DNA of 64,000 bases from Marinobacter sp. 2_MG-2023 (lineage in GTDB: Bacteria > Pseudomonadota > Gammaproteobacteria > Pseudomonadales > Oleiphilaceae): assembly GCF_030546935.1 (NCBI RefSeq), contig NZ_JAUOPH010000003.1, positions 62,001-126,000 of the forward strand, given 5' to 3'. Both the position numbers and the translations under genes were made by a program. The notes below the pieces were generated by a model, which had not been told where the DNA came from, searched no databases, and saw nothing but the letters and a program-made list of their open reading frames with translations. Positions 8,906 to 19,424 of the stretch are shown in pieces. Numbering within the stretch: position 1 is the stretch's first letter; every line of letters starts with the position of its first letter.

Positions 8906-10183
8906 TTACTGGGTAAGGGCGGCCAGCTTGCGACGCGCTTCCTCTGCTATTTCGCCGCTGGATTCCGCGGCTTTGCTGTAGTAGGCGATAGCTTCATCGC
9001 GGTTGTTGTCCTCCACTGCAATATCGCCCAGGCGTAAAAACGCAATGGACGTAGGCACAACCTGATTGGCCTGGATCAGGTTCTCCCGTGCCTTGTCCAG
9101 ATTATTGAGTTTGAGCGCGCTCAAACCGTTGTGTAGCCGGTACGCAAACATTTCGGGATACAGCGAAACCGCTTTGTCGAAATCGGCTGAGGCTTTGTCA
9201 TGATTGTTTTGTTCCTGGTAGATACGACCACGCAGGGAGAAAAACATGGCTTCCCTTGGTAACAGATCAATCGCTTCATTGACCTTTTTGAGGGCTGCAT
9301 CCATGTCGCCATCAGAAGCCAGTTTCATGGCCTCGTCGTGGGCGTCGTAGGCCGGTTGGAGCTGGCGGAGGGTTGCGGTTTTCTTCTGGTAGACGTCAGC
9401 GCCCCGATAGCCTCCGCCGCCGATCTTGCTCACCAGCTCACTGTTCTCCTGAACACGTCGGGCGGAGGGTGGGTGCGTGGCGAACAGACCATCAACAAAG
9501 CTCGTGTTCTGGCCCTGGGAGAGTTCGAGAAAGATTTCCTGCAACTCCACTGCGGCTTGTGGGTCGTAGCCGGCTTCTTTCATATAACGAATGCCGTAAT
9601 GATCCGACTCCAGTTCATCACCCTGGCTGTATTGCGCCAATGCCAATTGTGCCCCCATCGCAGCTCCTCCCATAAGCAGTCCAGCCCACTCATTATCGGA
9701 AAGTGCAAACCCTAAACCGGCAACACCGACACTGATCAGCATGCTTTGTTGCATGCGCTGAATACTGTGGCTTGCTGCTGCGTGAACAATTTCGTGGCCA
9801 AGCACGGAAGCCAGTTGAGCTTCATCATCAAACTTGGTCAGCAGCCCACGGTTGATGGCAATCTTGCCCCCGGGTAGGGCCCATGCGTTAGGCACGCTGC
9901 TGTTCAGCACTACAAATTCGTAGGGCAGGTCGGGGCGATCGCTGACCCGCGCCAGCTTCTGACCAACCTCACTCACGTAAAGCGTAAGCTCAGGATCAAT
10001 GTAGAATTGCCCGCCCTGAGTCTGCTGAGTGGGCGTATACTGCTCGGCGCCGATGGCGAGCTCCTGGCTCTCTCCAATCAGAGAAAGTTGCCTCTCGCCG
10101 GTTACCGGGTTTACAGAACAACCCGTAAGCAGCAGCATAAGCGTTATGACTGGAATACAGCGATGCAAGGCAGTGTTTTTCAC
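8906..10183 (-). CDS. M48 family metalloprotease lipoprotein with TPR domain (BepA-like)
   Basis: An outer-membrane-quality-control type protease. A lipoprotein signal ends in LLTGC (Cys 22). The zinc site HEIVH lies at residues 130-134, with the third ligand in ELESDHYGIRYM. A C-terminal half of TPR-like helices runs from about residue 270 to 420. Length (425) and order match BepA/YfgC, which degrades stalled LptD and BamA substrates; that role is family knowledge. The gene is divergent from the thioesterase pair. Confidence 0.9.
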   Translation of the reverse strand: MKNTALHRCIPVITLMLLLTGCSVNPVTGERQLSLIGESQELAIGAEQYTPTQQTQGGQFYIDPELTLYVSEVGQKLARVSDRPDLPYEFVVLNSSVPNAWALPGGKIAINRGLLTKFDDEAQLASVLGHEIVHAAASHSIQRMQQSMLISVGVAGLGFALSDNEWAGLLMGGAAMGAQLALAQYSQGDELESDHYGIRYMKEAGYDPQAAVELQEIFLELSQGQNTSFVDGLFATHPPSARRVQENSELVSKIGGGGYRGADVYQKKTATLRQLQPAYDAHDEAMKLASDGDMDAALKKVNEAIDLLPREAMFFSLRGRIYQEQNNHDKASADFDKAVSLYPEMFAYRLHNGLSALKLNNLDKARENLIQANQVVPTSIAFLRLGDIAVEDNNRDEAIAYYSKAAESSGEIAEEARRKLAALTQ

Positions 10184-10289
10184 TCTCGACTCCTGTGATT
10201 GAATTCCTGAAAGCTATAATTACACGGCTGCTGCCGGCTTTAAACACCGGCACTCCGGAACCAACACCCGAACTACAGGCTTGTTCCGA

Positions 10290-10760
10290 ATGGACAATCA
10301 AATCCGAACCGACCGGGTTACCCGGTTCATCGAAACACTCAACCAGGCCAAAGAGCTTGGCTTGTCGGTTACCGAAACCACCGACTGCAGCCTGACCCTG
10401 TGCCTGCCATACAACGACCGGATCATCGGCAACCCGGACACCGGCGTAATTCATGGCGGCGCTATAACAACGTTGATGGACACCACATCCGGCTCGGTCC
10501 TCCTCTGCGCCCTCGACGTGTTCGAACTTTGCCCCACGCTGGACCTGCGGGTTGATTACATGCGTCCGGCCGAACCACACAAGCCCGTGTATGCCCGCGC
10601 GGAAGTCTACAAAATTACCCGCAACATCATCTTTACCCGTTGTGAAGCCTATCAGGAAGGCGGCGAAACCGTTGCAAATTGCGTTGGAACCTTCATGCGC
10701 ATCGGCCCTGACGCACTGCCAAAAGCCTACCGCGAAAAAATCACCGGAGGCCCGGTATGA
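10290..10760 (+). CDS. PaaI family hotdog thioesterase (first of a pair)
   Basis: A hotdog-fold acyl-CoA thioesterase. The HGGAITTLMDTTSG motif is the PaaI-type catalytic block and LDLRVDYMRPA the following strand. The frame opens at a TTG at 10281, but the ATG at 10290 is preferred. Its stop overlaps the next start as ATGA, so the two thioesterases are translationally coupled and may form a heteromer. Substrate unknown. Confidence 0.88.
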   Translation: MDNQIRTDRVTRFIETLNQAKELGLSVTETTDCSLTLCLPYNDRIIGNPDTGVIHGGAITTLMDTTSGSVLLCALDVFELCPTLDLRVDYMRPAEPHKPVYARAEVYKITRNIIFTRCEAYQEGGETVANCVGTFMRIGPDALPKAYREKITGGPV

Positions 10761-11191
10761 CAGATCCGGAAATCTTGCGCTATACCCGTGAAAGCGGTGA
10801 CTTTTCCAAATTGATCACCAGCATTCCCTATGCAACCTTTATTGGCTTGCAGTGCAGCCAGTTTGGCGACGACCTGATATTCCGTCTACCTGCCAAAGAC
10901 CAGAATCTCGGCAACCCGGTGCTGCCCGCCATTCACGGCGGCGTCATCGGTGGCTTTATGGAGCTTTCGGCGGCGATATACCTGATGCTGGCTCAGGAAA
11001 CCATTCGCATGCCCCGTATTGTCAATTTCTCCCTCGACTATCTCCGCGCAGGCCTCGACCGCGAGACCTACGCCGAGTGCCAGTTAACCCGCCAGGGAAA
11101 TCGCGTCGCCAACGTAATGATCACCGCCTGGCAGCAATCCCGTTCCAAGCCGATTTCCACTGCACGAGCGCACTTCCTGCTGGAAGACTGA
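10757..11191 (+). CDS. PaaI family hotdog thioesterase (second of a pair)
   Basis: A 144-residue hotdog thioesterase, divergent in sequence from its neighbour. It has the HGGVIGGFMELSA catalytic block and the NFSLDYLRAG strand. It overlaps the previous gene by 4 bases (ATGA). The tandem pair probably hydrolyses related acyl-CoA esters. It precedes htpG, but htpG has its own heat-shock-like promoter. Confidence 0.87.
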   Translation: MTDPEILRYTRESGDFSKLITSIPYATFIGLQCSQFGDDLIFRLPAKDQNLGNPVLPAIHGGVIGGFMELSAAIYLMLAQETIRMPRIVNFSLDYLRAGLDRETYAECQLTRQGNRVANVMITAWQQSRSKPISTARAHFLLED

Positions 11192-11209
11192 CTGAGTTGG
11201 CATGCAGGG

Positions 11210-11237
11210 CTTGAAATGCCTCGGTAAGCCCCCACTT
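11210..11237 (+). promoter_or_regulatory. Sigma-32-like heat-shock promoter of htpG
   Basis: CTTGAA at 11210-11215, a 14-base spacer and CCCCACTT at 11230-11237 match the sigma-32 consensus (CTTGAA, 13-15 bases, CCCCATNT). It lies 90 bases upstream of the htpG ATG, where a heat-shock promoter is expected. Confidence 0.75.
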
Positions 11238-11328
11238 TTCCAGCATGACTAATTCCGAAGTCGGATGACGCGGGAGCTCCTTCGCTCACGCGTCCCCCCA
11301 CATGTTCCATGCAGGAGAGACAAATAAA

Positions 11329-13221
11329 ATGACTGTTGAATCGCAGAAAGAAACTCTGGGTTTTCAGACCGAAGTTAAGCAACTACTTCAACTGATGATT
11401 CATTCGCTGTACTCAAACAAAGAAATCTTCCTTCGTGAGCTAATTTCAAACGCCTCCGATGCCGAAGATAAATTGCGATTTGCCGCACTCAAAGATGACG
11501 GCCTTTACGAAGGCGACTCCGACCTGCAAATTCGCCTCGAGTTCGACAAAGAAGCCAATACTATCACTTTGGCCGACAACGGCATCGGCATGACCCGTGA
11601 GGATGTTGTCCAGAATCTGGGTACCATCGCGCGTTCCGGCACTGCAGAGTTTCTTCAGCAGCTTTCCGGCGACGAAAAGAAAGACAGCAAGCTGATTGGT
11701 CAGTTTGGTGTAGGTTTCTACTCTGCTTTTATTGTTGCCGACAAGGTTGATGTATTCACTCGCCGTGCAGGCGCGCCGGTAGAAGAGGGCGTGCACTGGC
11801 AATCAGCAGGTGACGGCGAATTTACCATTGAGCAGGTCGCTCGCGAAAAGCGCGGCACAGAGATTGTTATTCACCTGAAGCCGGATGCCACAGAATTTGC
11901 CGATGGCTTCCGCCTGCGCAACCTGGTGAAAAAGTATTCCGATCACATCTCCTTCCCGGTGGTCATGAAATCCGAGCCCACCGAAGAGGGTGAAGAGGTA
12001 AAAGACGAAACCGTTAACGATGCAACCGCACTGTGGACTCTGCCCCGTACCGAGATCAAAGACGAGGAATACAAAGAGTTCTACAAGCACATAGCGCATG
12101 ATTTTGAAGACCCGCTGACCTGGTCTCACAACAAGGTTGAAGGCAAGCTCGACTACACCAGCCTGCTGTATATTCCGGCTCGCGCGCCATTTGATATGTA
12201 TAACCGCGAGGCACCTCGCGGGCTGAAGCTCTATGTGCAGCGTGTGTTTATCATGGACGACGCTGAGCAGTTTTTGCCGCTGTACCTGCGTTTCGCGAAG
12301 GGCGTGGTGGATTCCAACGATCTGTCGCTGAACGTTTCCCGAGAGATCCTGCAGAACGACGCCACGGTAGACAGCATCCGTACCGCGCTTACCAAGCGAG
12401 TACTGGATATGCTTGCAAAACTGTCCAAGAAAGATTCTGACGAGTACCAGAAATTCTGGGGTGAGTTTGGCACTGTGCTGAAGGAAGGTCCTGCCGAGGA
12501 TTTCAGTAACCGCGAGAAGATCGCCGGCCTGCTGCGTTTCGCTTCCACCCATACAGGTGACAGCACCCAGAACGTATCTCTTGACCAGTACATCGAGCGG
12601 ATGAAAGAAGGTCAGAACAAGATCTACTACATCACGGCTGATAACTTCATGGCCGCCAAGAGCAGCCCGCACCTGGAAGTATTCCGCAAGAAAGGTATTG
12701 AAGTACTGATCCTCTCCGATCGTATCGACGAGTGGATGATGGGCTATCTGACCGAATATGATGGCAAATCCCTACAGGATGTTGCCCGCGGTGATCTCGA
12801 CCTTGGTGAAGTAGAAACTGAGGAAGACAAGAAGCACAAGGAAGAAGCTGCCGAGGAACATAAAGATCTTCTGGAGCGCATCAAAACAGCACTTACCGAC
12901 CGGGTTCAGGAAGTGCGGGTAACCAATCGCCTGACTGATTCACCGGCGTGCCTGGTAACCGGCGACTTTGATATGGGCGCCCAGATGAAGAAGATCATGG
13001 AAGCGGCGGGCCAGAAAGTTCCTGACAGCAAACCGATCTTTGAAATCAATGTGGATCACCCATTGGTTCAGCGCCTTGAAAGCGAGAAGGGCGACGAGCG
13101 CTTCGGCGAGCTTTCTGCTGTTCTGCTGGACCAGGCCACACTGGCCAGCGGCGAACAGCTGCAAGACCCGGGTGCTTACGTAACCCGCCTGAACCGTCTG
13201 TTGCTGGAATTGGCTAACTAA
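11329..13221 (+). CDS. htpG: Molecular chaperone HtpG (Hsp90)
   Basis: Cytosolic Hsp90 chaperone that remodels client proteins under heat and oxidative stress. At 630 residues it is standard length. The N-terminal ATPase shows [22 protein letters not shown], and [11 protein letters not shown]; the middle domain includes [15 protein letters not shown] and [12 protein letters not shown]; the C-terminal dimerisation domain follows. The frame opens at 11302, but the ATG at 11329 is chosen: AGGAGA lies 10 bases ahead and [16 protein letters not shown] is the family N-terminus. A sigma-32-like promoter lies upstream. Confidence 0.98.
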   Translation: MTVESQKETLGFQTEVKQLLQLMIHSLYSNKEIFLRELISNASDAEDKLRFAALKDDGLYEGDSDLQIRLEFDKEANTITLADNGIGMTREDVVQNLGTIARSGTAEFLQQLSGDEKKDSKLIGQFGVGFYSAFIVADKVDVFTRRAGAPVEEGVHWQSAGDGEFTIEQVAREKRGTEIVIHLKPDATEFADGFRLRNLVKKYSDHISFPVVMKSEPTEEGEEVKDETVNDATALWTLPRTEIKDEEYKEFYKHIAHDFEDPLTWSHNKVEGKLDYTSLLYIPARAPFDMYNREAPRGLKLYVQRVFIMDDAEQFLPLYLRFAKGVVDSNDLSLNVSREILQNDATVDSIRTALTKRVLDMLAKLSKKDSDEYQKFWGEFGTVLKEGPAEDFSNREKIAGLLRFASTHTGDSTQNVSLDQYIERMKEGQNKIYYITADNFMAAKSSPHLEVFRKKGIEVLILSDRIDEWMMGYLTEYDGKSLQDVARGDLDLGEVETEEDKKHKEEAAEEHKDLLERIKTALTDRVQEVRVTNRLTDSPACLVTGDFDMGAQMKKIMEAAGQKVPDSKPIFEINVDHPLVQRLESEKGDERFGELSAVLLDQATLASGEQLQDPGAYVTRLNRLLLELAN

Positions 13222-13226
13222 GCCTT

Positions 13227-13445
13227 ATGCACCAGATTATTGTGGACATAAGCATCAGCCCTGATGAGTGGATAAAGCTCTATCAGGGCGTTGCTACCGA
13301 TGTTCACACCCGAGCCCGGGACGGACGCTCTGTTCGTTTCCCGGCTCGTATTCTCTCCAGATTTTATCTCCAGGACGGTGTGCGGGGCAGCTTCCGTATT
13401 CTGTTCGACGATTCCGGCAAGTTCTCCTCCATCGAAAGATTCTGA
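13227..13445 (+). CDS. DUF2835 family protein
   Basis: A 72-residue protein of the DUF2835 family, found in marine gammaproteobacteria and of unknown function. The pattern of an N-terminal ISPDEWIKLYQG and a central RFPARILSRF, ending in a beta-strand region, is typical. It begins 5 bases after the htpG stop, so it is probably co-transcribed with htpG. Confidence 0.8.
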   Translation: MHQIIVDISISPDEWIKLYQGVATDVHTRARDGRSVRFPARILSRFYLQDGVRGSFRILFDDSGKFSSIERF

Positions 13446-15996
<2,551 letters not shown>

Positions 15997-16010
15997 GTCG
16001 AAAGCAACAG

Positions 16011-16040
16011 GCCGGGCACTTCTCTAGTGGAGTGTCCGGC
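16011..16040 (+). terminator. Hairpin terminator after katG
   Basis: GCCGGGCACT at 16011-16020 pairs with AGTGTCCGGC at 16031-16040 with one G-U pair, 15 bases past the katG stop. The following TTTCCTTTATATT is only weakly T-rich. Confidence 0.6.
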
Positions 16041-16131
16041 TATCAACTTTCCTTTATATTCCTTACAATCCCCTCCGCCTGATTTTTGATCAGCAGCATT
16101 CTCATTCTGTCTTTCCGCTTCTGGAGTTTAC

Positions 16132-17109
16132 ATGCGAATCATCCTTGCCCCGATGGAAGGGCTGGTCGACGCACCTATCCGTGAAACCCTGACTAAAGTC
16201 GGCGGTATCGACCGGTGTGTTACCGAGTTTATTCGCGTGACTCACGGCATGCTGCCGCCCCGGATTTTCTACAAGTATGCGCCCGAGCTTCATAATCAGT
16301 CACTCACTCAGGTAGGTACGCCAGTGGCCGTTCAACTCCTGGGTTCCGATCCGCAACAGATGGGTCAGCATGGCCTTAAAGCTGCAGAGTTGGGCGCTAC
16401 CCAGGTGGATATCAATTTCGGTTGCCCGGCGAAAACAGTGAACAAGCATAAAGGTGGCTGTGTGCTGATGCGTGAACCCGAGTTGATGCATGAGATTGCG
16501 GCTGCCGTGCGTAAGGCCGTTCCCGCAGGTGTGCCAGTAACGGCAAAAATGCGCCTCGGGTATGACGATCGCTCCATGGGCGTTGCCTGTGCTCAGGCGT
16601 TGGAAGCAGCCGGGGCACAGGAAATCGTTATTCACGCCCGCAGCAAGGTAGATGGCTACAAGCCACCAGCCTACTGGGAGGAAATTGCCAGAGTTCGGCA
16701 GGCGGTGTCGGCTCATGTTATTGCCAACGGCGAGATCTGGACTGTAGCGGACTACTGGCGCTGCCGGGAAGTGTCTGGTTGTGATGATGTGATGATCGGC
16801 CGGGGCCTGATTGCCCGGCCGGATCTGGCTCGCAAGATCAAGGCGAGCCAAGAGGGCATTGAAATTCCGGATATGACCTGGCCCGAAGCAGTAGTTCTGG
16901 TTCGGGAGTATGCGGAAGTACTGCAAGGCTGGCTTGAAGACAAGTACGTCACCGGCCGTATCAAGCAATGGATGAACTTTCTGCGACAGGGCTTTCCAGA
17001 AGCTGAAGCAATCTGGAAGGACGCCCGTAAAATCCGCGAAGTAGCACCAATGCTCGACTGCCTTGAGCAAAAGCTGCCGCTATCCCGCAGTGCAGAGTGC
17101 GCCGCCTGA
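16132..17109 (+). CDS. dusC: tRNA-dihydrouridine synthase C
   Basis: A flavin enzyme that reduces uridine in the D-loop of tRNAs. The N-terminal APMEGLVDAPIRE, the active-site NFGCPAKTVNKHKGG with its catalytic cysteine, and MIGRGLIARPDL of the FMN site are all present. At 325 residues it matches the DusC subfamily. A GGAG sits before the ATG at 16132. The gene stands alone between katG and a metallo-hydrolase. Confidence 0.93.
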   Translation: MRIILAPMEGLVDAPIRETLTKVGGIDRCVTEFIRVTHGMLPPRIFYKYAPELHNQSLTQVGTPVAVQLLGSDPQQMGQHGLKAAELGATQVDINFGCPAKTVNKHKGGCVLMREPELMHEIAAAVRKAVPAGVPVTAKMRLGYDDRSMGVACAQALEAAGAQEIVIHARSKVDGYKPPAYWEEIARVRQAVSAHVIANGEIWTVADYWRCREVSGCDDVMIGRGLIARPDLARKIKASQEGIEIPDMTWPEAVVLVREYAEVLQGWLEDKYVTGRIKQWMNFLRQGFPEAEAIWKDARKIREVAPMLDCLEQKLPLSRSAECAA

Positions 17110-17231
17110 AGCTTTCTGTTTTCGACCTTTTATTCCTTGTCCTTCCTGATTGCGAACTACACTGGTACAGAGCTGCCATGTGTTCGTAAATACTGTGGTC
17201 CGTAAAAAAAACCACGAAGGAGGGATCTTTA

Positions 17232-18224
17232 ATGACCAAAAAAATGAAATCCGGGGCCTTCAAAGGGCTCCTGAGTGGAGTTTGTCTGTCGCTGGGGCTC
17301 GTGACCGGTGCAGGCGCAGCAGAAGGTGATGTAAAGGTTACGCCGCTGGGAAGCCATGATGGCGAATTCTGCCCCCTGGACCGAGCCATGGTGTTTGAAG
17401 ACCCAAATGGCACCCGTATCCTTTACGATGCCGGCCGTACCGTAGCTGGCCCGGATGACCCCCGCCTTGGCAAAATTGACGTGGTGCTGGTGTCGCATAT
17501 GCACGGTGATCACCTGGGTGACCGACGCATCAAGGAAACCAATGCCGGGACTTGCGGTGGCCCTGAATTCCCCGTGGTTACTTTGCCGCAATCGAACACC
17601 GTGGACATTGCCCTGAAGAAAAATTCAAAAATCGTGACGGGCAGTGAAATGCCGGCGTTTTTTGCCGCCAAGCTGAAGGCGGCAGGCGGTGATGCTGCCA
17701 ATTCCATGCTGGTGCGCTTTGGCGCAGAGGTGAACGTTGGTGGTGTTGCCATCACGACCGTTCCGGCCGTTCACAGTAATGGGGTTTCACCATCCTTCCT
17801 CACTGGTCCGCTGGCGGAATATCTGCAAGCCGCAGGCGTTGGTGCGAGTGTTGGGCCGCCTACCGGCTACGTGCTGACTTTCTCAAATGGCCTGGTGGTC
17901 TACCTTTCTGGCGATACCGGTATTACGGCTGAGCAAAAACTGGTGGTGAACGATCACTACGGAGCTGAGCTGGTGGTTATGAACATTGGTGATACCTACA
18001 CGACCGGGCCAAAAGAGGCCGCTTATGTGATCAATGATCTGATTGATCCAAAAGCCGTTATCGCCTCTCATGCCAATGAGCCAGCTACATCAGGCGGCGA
18101 GGTGAAGCAGGGCACAAAAACTGCCTTGTTCAGGGATCTGGTTAAAGTGCCTATGCACGTTCCCTTGAGTGGGCGCACCATCGCCTTCAACGGCGACGGT
18201 GGCTGTACGACCGGATGTAACTGA
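17232..18224 (+). CDS. Exported MBL-fold metal-dependent hydrolase
   Basis: A 330-residue metallo-beta-lactamase-fold protein with a signal peptide (about residues 1-29, ending GAGA). The metal-binding HMHGDHLGD motif is clear, with VPAVHSNG, LSGDTG and SHANEPATSG supplying further ligands. It resembles UlaG-like hydrolases more than antibiotic beta-lactamases. The ribosome site AAGGAGGGA lies just ahead of the ATG. It ends 2 bases before the convergent aldolase gene. Substrate unknown. Confidence 0.85.
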   Translation: MTKKMKSGAFKGLLSGVCLSLGLVTGAGAAEGDVKVTPLGSHDGEFCPLDRAMVFEDPNGTRILYDAGRTVAGPDDPRLGKIDVVLVSHMHGDHLGDRRIKETNAGTCGGPEFPVVTLPQSNTVDIALKKNSKIVTGSEMPAFFAAKLKAAGGDAANSMLVRFGAEVNVGGVAITTVPAVHSNGVSPSFLTGPLAEYLQAAGVGASVGPPTGYVLTFSNGLVVYLSGDTGITAEQKLVVNDHYGAELVVMNIGDTYTTGPKEAAYVINDLIDPKAVIASHANEPATSGGEVKQGTKTALFRDLVKVPMHVPLSGRTIAFNGDGGCTTGCN

Positions 18225-18226
18225 GA

Positions 18227-19240
18227 TCAGCTTTCCATATCGGCCTTGTAGCTTCCGGAGCAGGCTGCGCCGTTGAGCCTGGCCCGTTCAAGCATGGCAT
18301 GCTGGACAGCGTTTGCGTTGTCCAGTTTTCCTGCCCAGGCTTTCTGGGCGGGTTCCTGCAGGGCCCGGCCATAGGAAAAGCTGAGGTTCCAGGGTTGTTG
18401 GCCACCGCTGTTCATGGCGTTCAGGTTGCGAGTGGCTTCTTCGGGGGTCTGGCCTCCGGAAAGAAAGTTAATGCCGGGCACGGCTGCCGGAACAACTCGC
18501 CGAAAAACCTGCAGAGTGGCTTCAGCTACTTCTTCCGGAGAAGCTTTCGCGCAGTCGCTGCCCGGCGTTACCATACTGGGCTTGAGAATCATGGCTTCCA
18601 GTTGCACACGGTGCCGGCGAAGGGCATTGAAAACCTCCGCAATCACCACTTCGTTCACTTCTGCAGAACGCTCGATAGAGTGATTCCCGTTAATCAGCAC
18701 CTCCGGCTCTACAATCGGCACAATGCCAATGGATTGGCAGAGCGCTGCATAGCGGGCCAGCATCTCAGCGTTAGCCTCCATCGCCTGGCGTGAGGGCAGG
18801 GTGTCAGAGATGTTGTACACAGCGCGCCATTTGGCAAAACGGGCACCCTGGCTTTTGTAAATCTCCAGCCGGTCGTCGAGGCCGTCCAGCCCGTAGGTTA
18901 TTTCGTCCCCCGGCGCATTAACCAGCGGCTTTTTCCCTTTATCGACCTTGATACCCGGAACAATGCCCTGGCTTTCCAGTAGCTTGGGGATTGGCACATT
19001 ATCCAGGCTGTTCTGGCCAAGAGTTTCCTCAAAAAGAATCACGCCACTGATAAAGTCGCCAAGCCCAGGTGGGGTGAAGATCAGGCTGCGATATTCACGG
19101 CGCAGGTCTTCGGTAGACTCAACACCAACCGCTTTGAAACGCTTTGCGATGGTAGGATGACTTTCGTCCGCAGCAAGAATTCCCTTGCCTGGCTGCACAA
19201 GGCGTTGAATCGTGGAATGAAGTTCGTTCTGAATACTCAT
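18227..19240 (-). CDS. Fructose-bisphosphate aldolase class I
   Basis: A 337-residue Schiff-base aldolase that interconverts fructose-1,6-bisphosphate and two triose phosphates in glycolysis/gluconeogenesis. Family blocks are PGKGILAADES, LIFTPPGLGDFISG, the Schiff-base lysine in MILKPSMV, and NFLSGGQTPEEAT. The frame runs upstream to 19342, but the ATG at 19238-19240 is preferred, with AGGAGTGA directly ahead. The class I enzyme is of the eukaryote-like type and less common in bacteria than class II. It is divergent from the acyl-reductase-like gene. Confidence 0.95.
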   Translation of the reverse strand: MSIQNELHSTIQRLVQPGKGILAADESHPTIAKRFKAVGVESTEDLRREYRSLIFTPPGLGDFISGVILFEETLGQNSLDNVPIPKLLESQGIVPGIKVDKGKKPLVNAPGDEITYGLDGLDDRLEIYKSQGARFAKWRAVYNISDTLPSRQAMEANAEMLARYAALCQSIGIVPIVEPEVLINGNHSIERSAEVNEVVIAEVFNALRRHRVQLEAMILKPSMVTPGSDCAKASPEEVAEATLQVFRRVVPAAVPGINFLSGGQTPEEATRNLNAMNSGGQQPWNLSFSYGRALQEPAQKAWAGKLDNANAVQHAMLERARLNGAACSGSYKADMES

Positions 19241-19424
19241 GCTCACTCCTGTGTCATGATAAGTGTTGTGGTCTTTTACAGCTCTCTCTTCTTTCATCAG
19301 TGTAGCCCGTTCATTGGCTGCGGGCGCTGCGATTCCGGTCATAATTTGACCTGAGCTAAGGCAATTTTTCAGATAATGCCATACGCTGATTCTAACTAAG
19401 GCACGATAAGAACAAGGACTTGGT

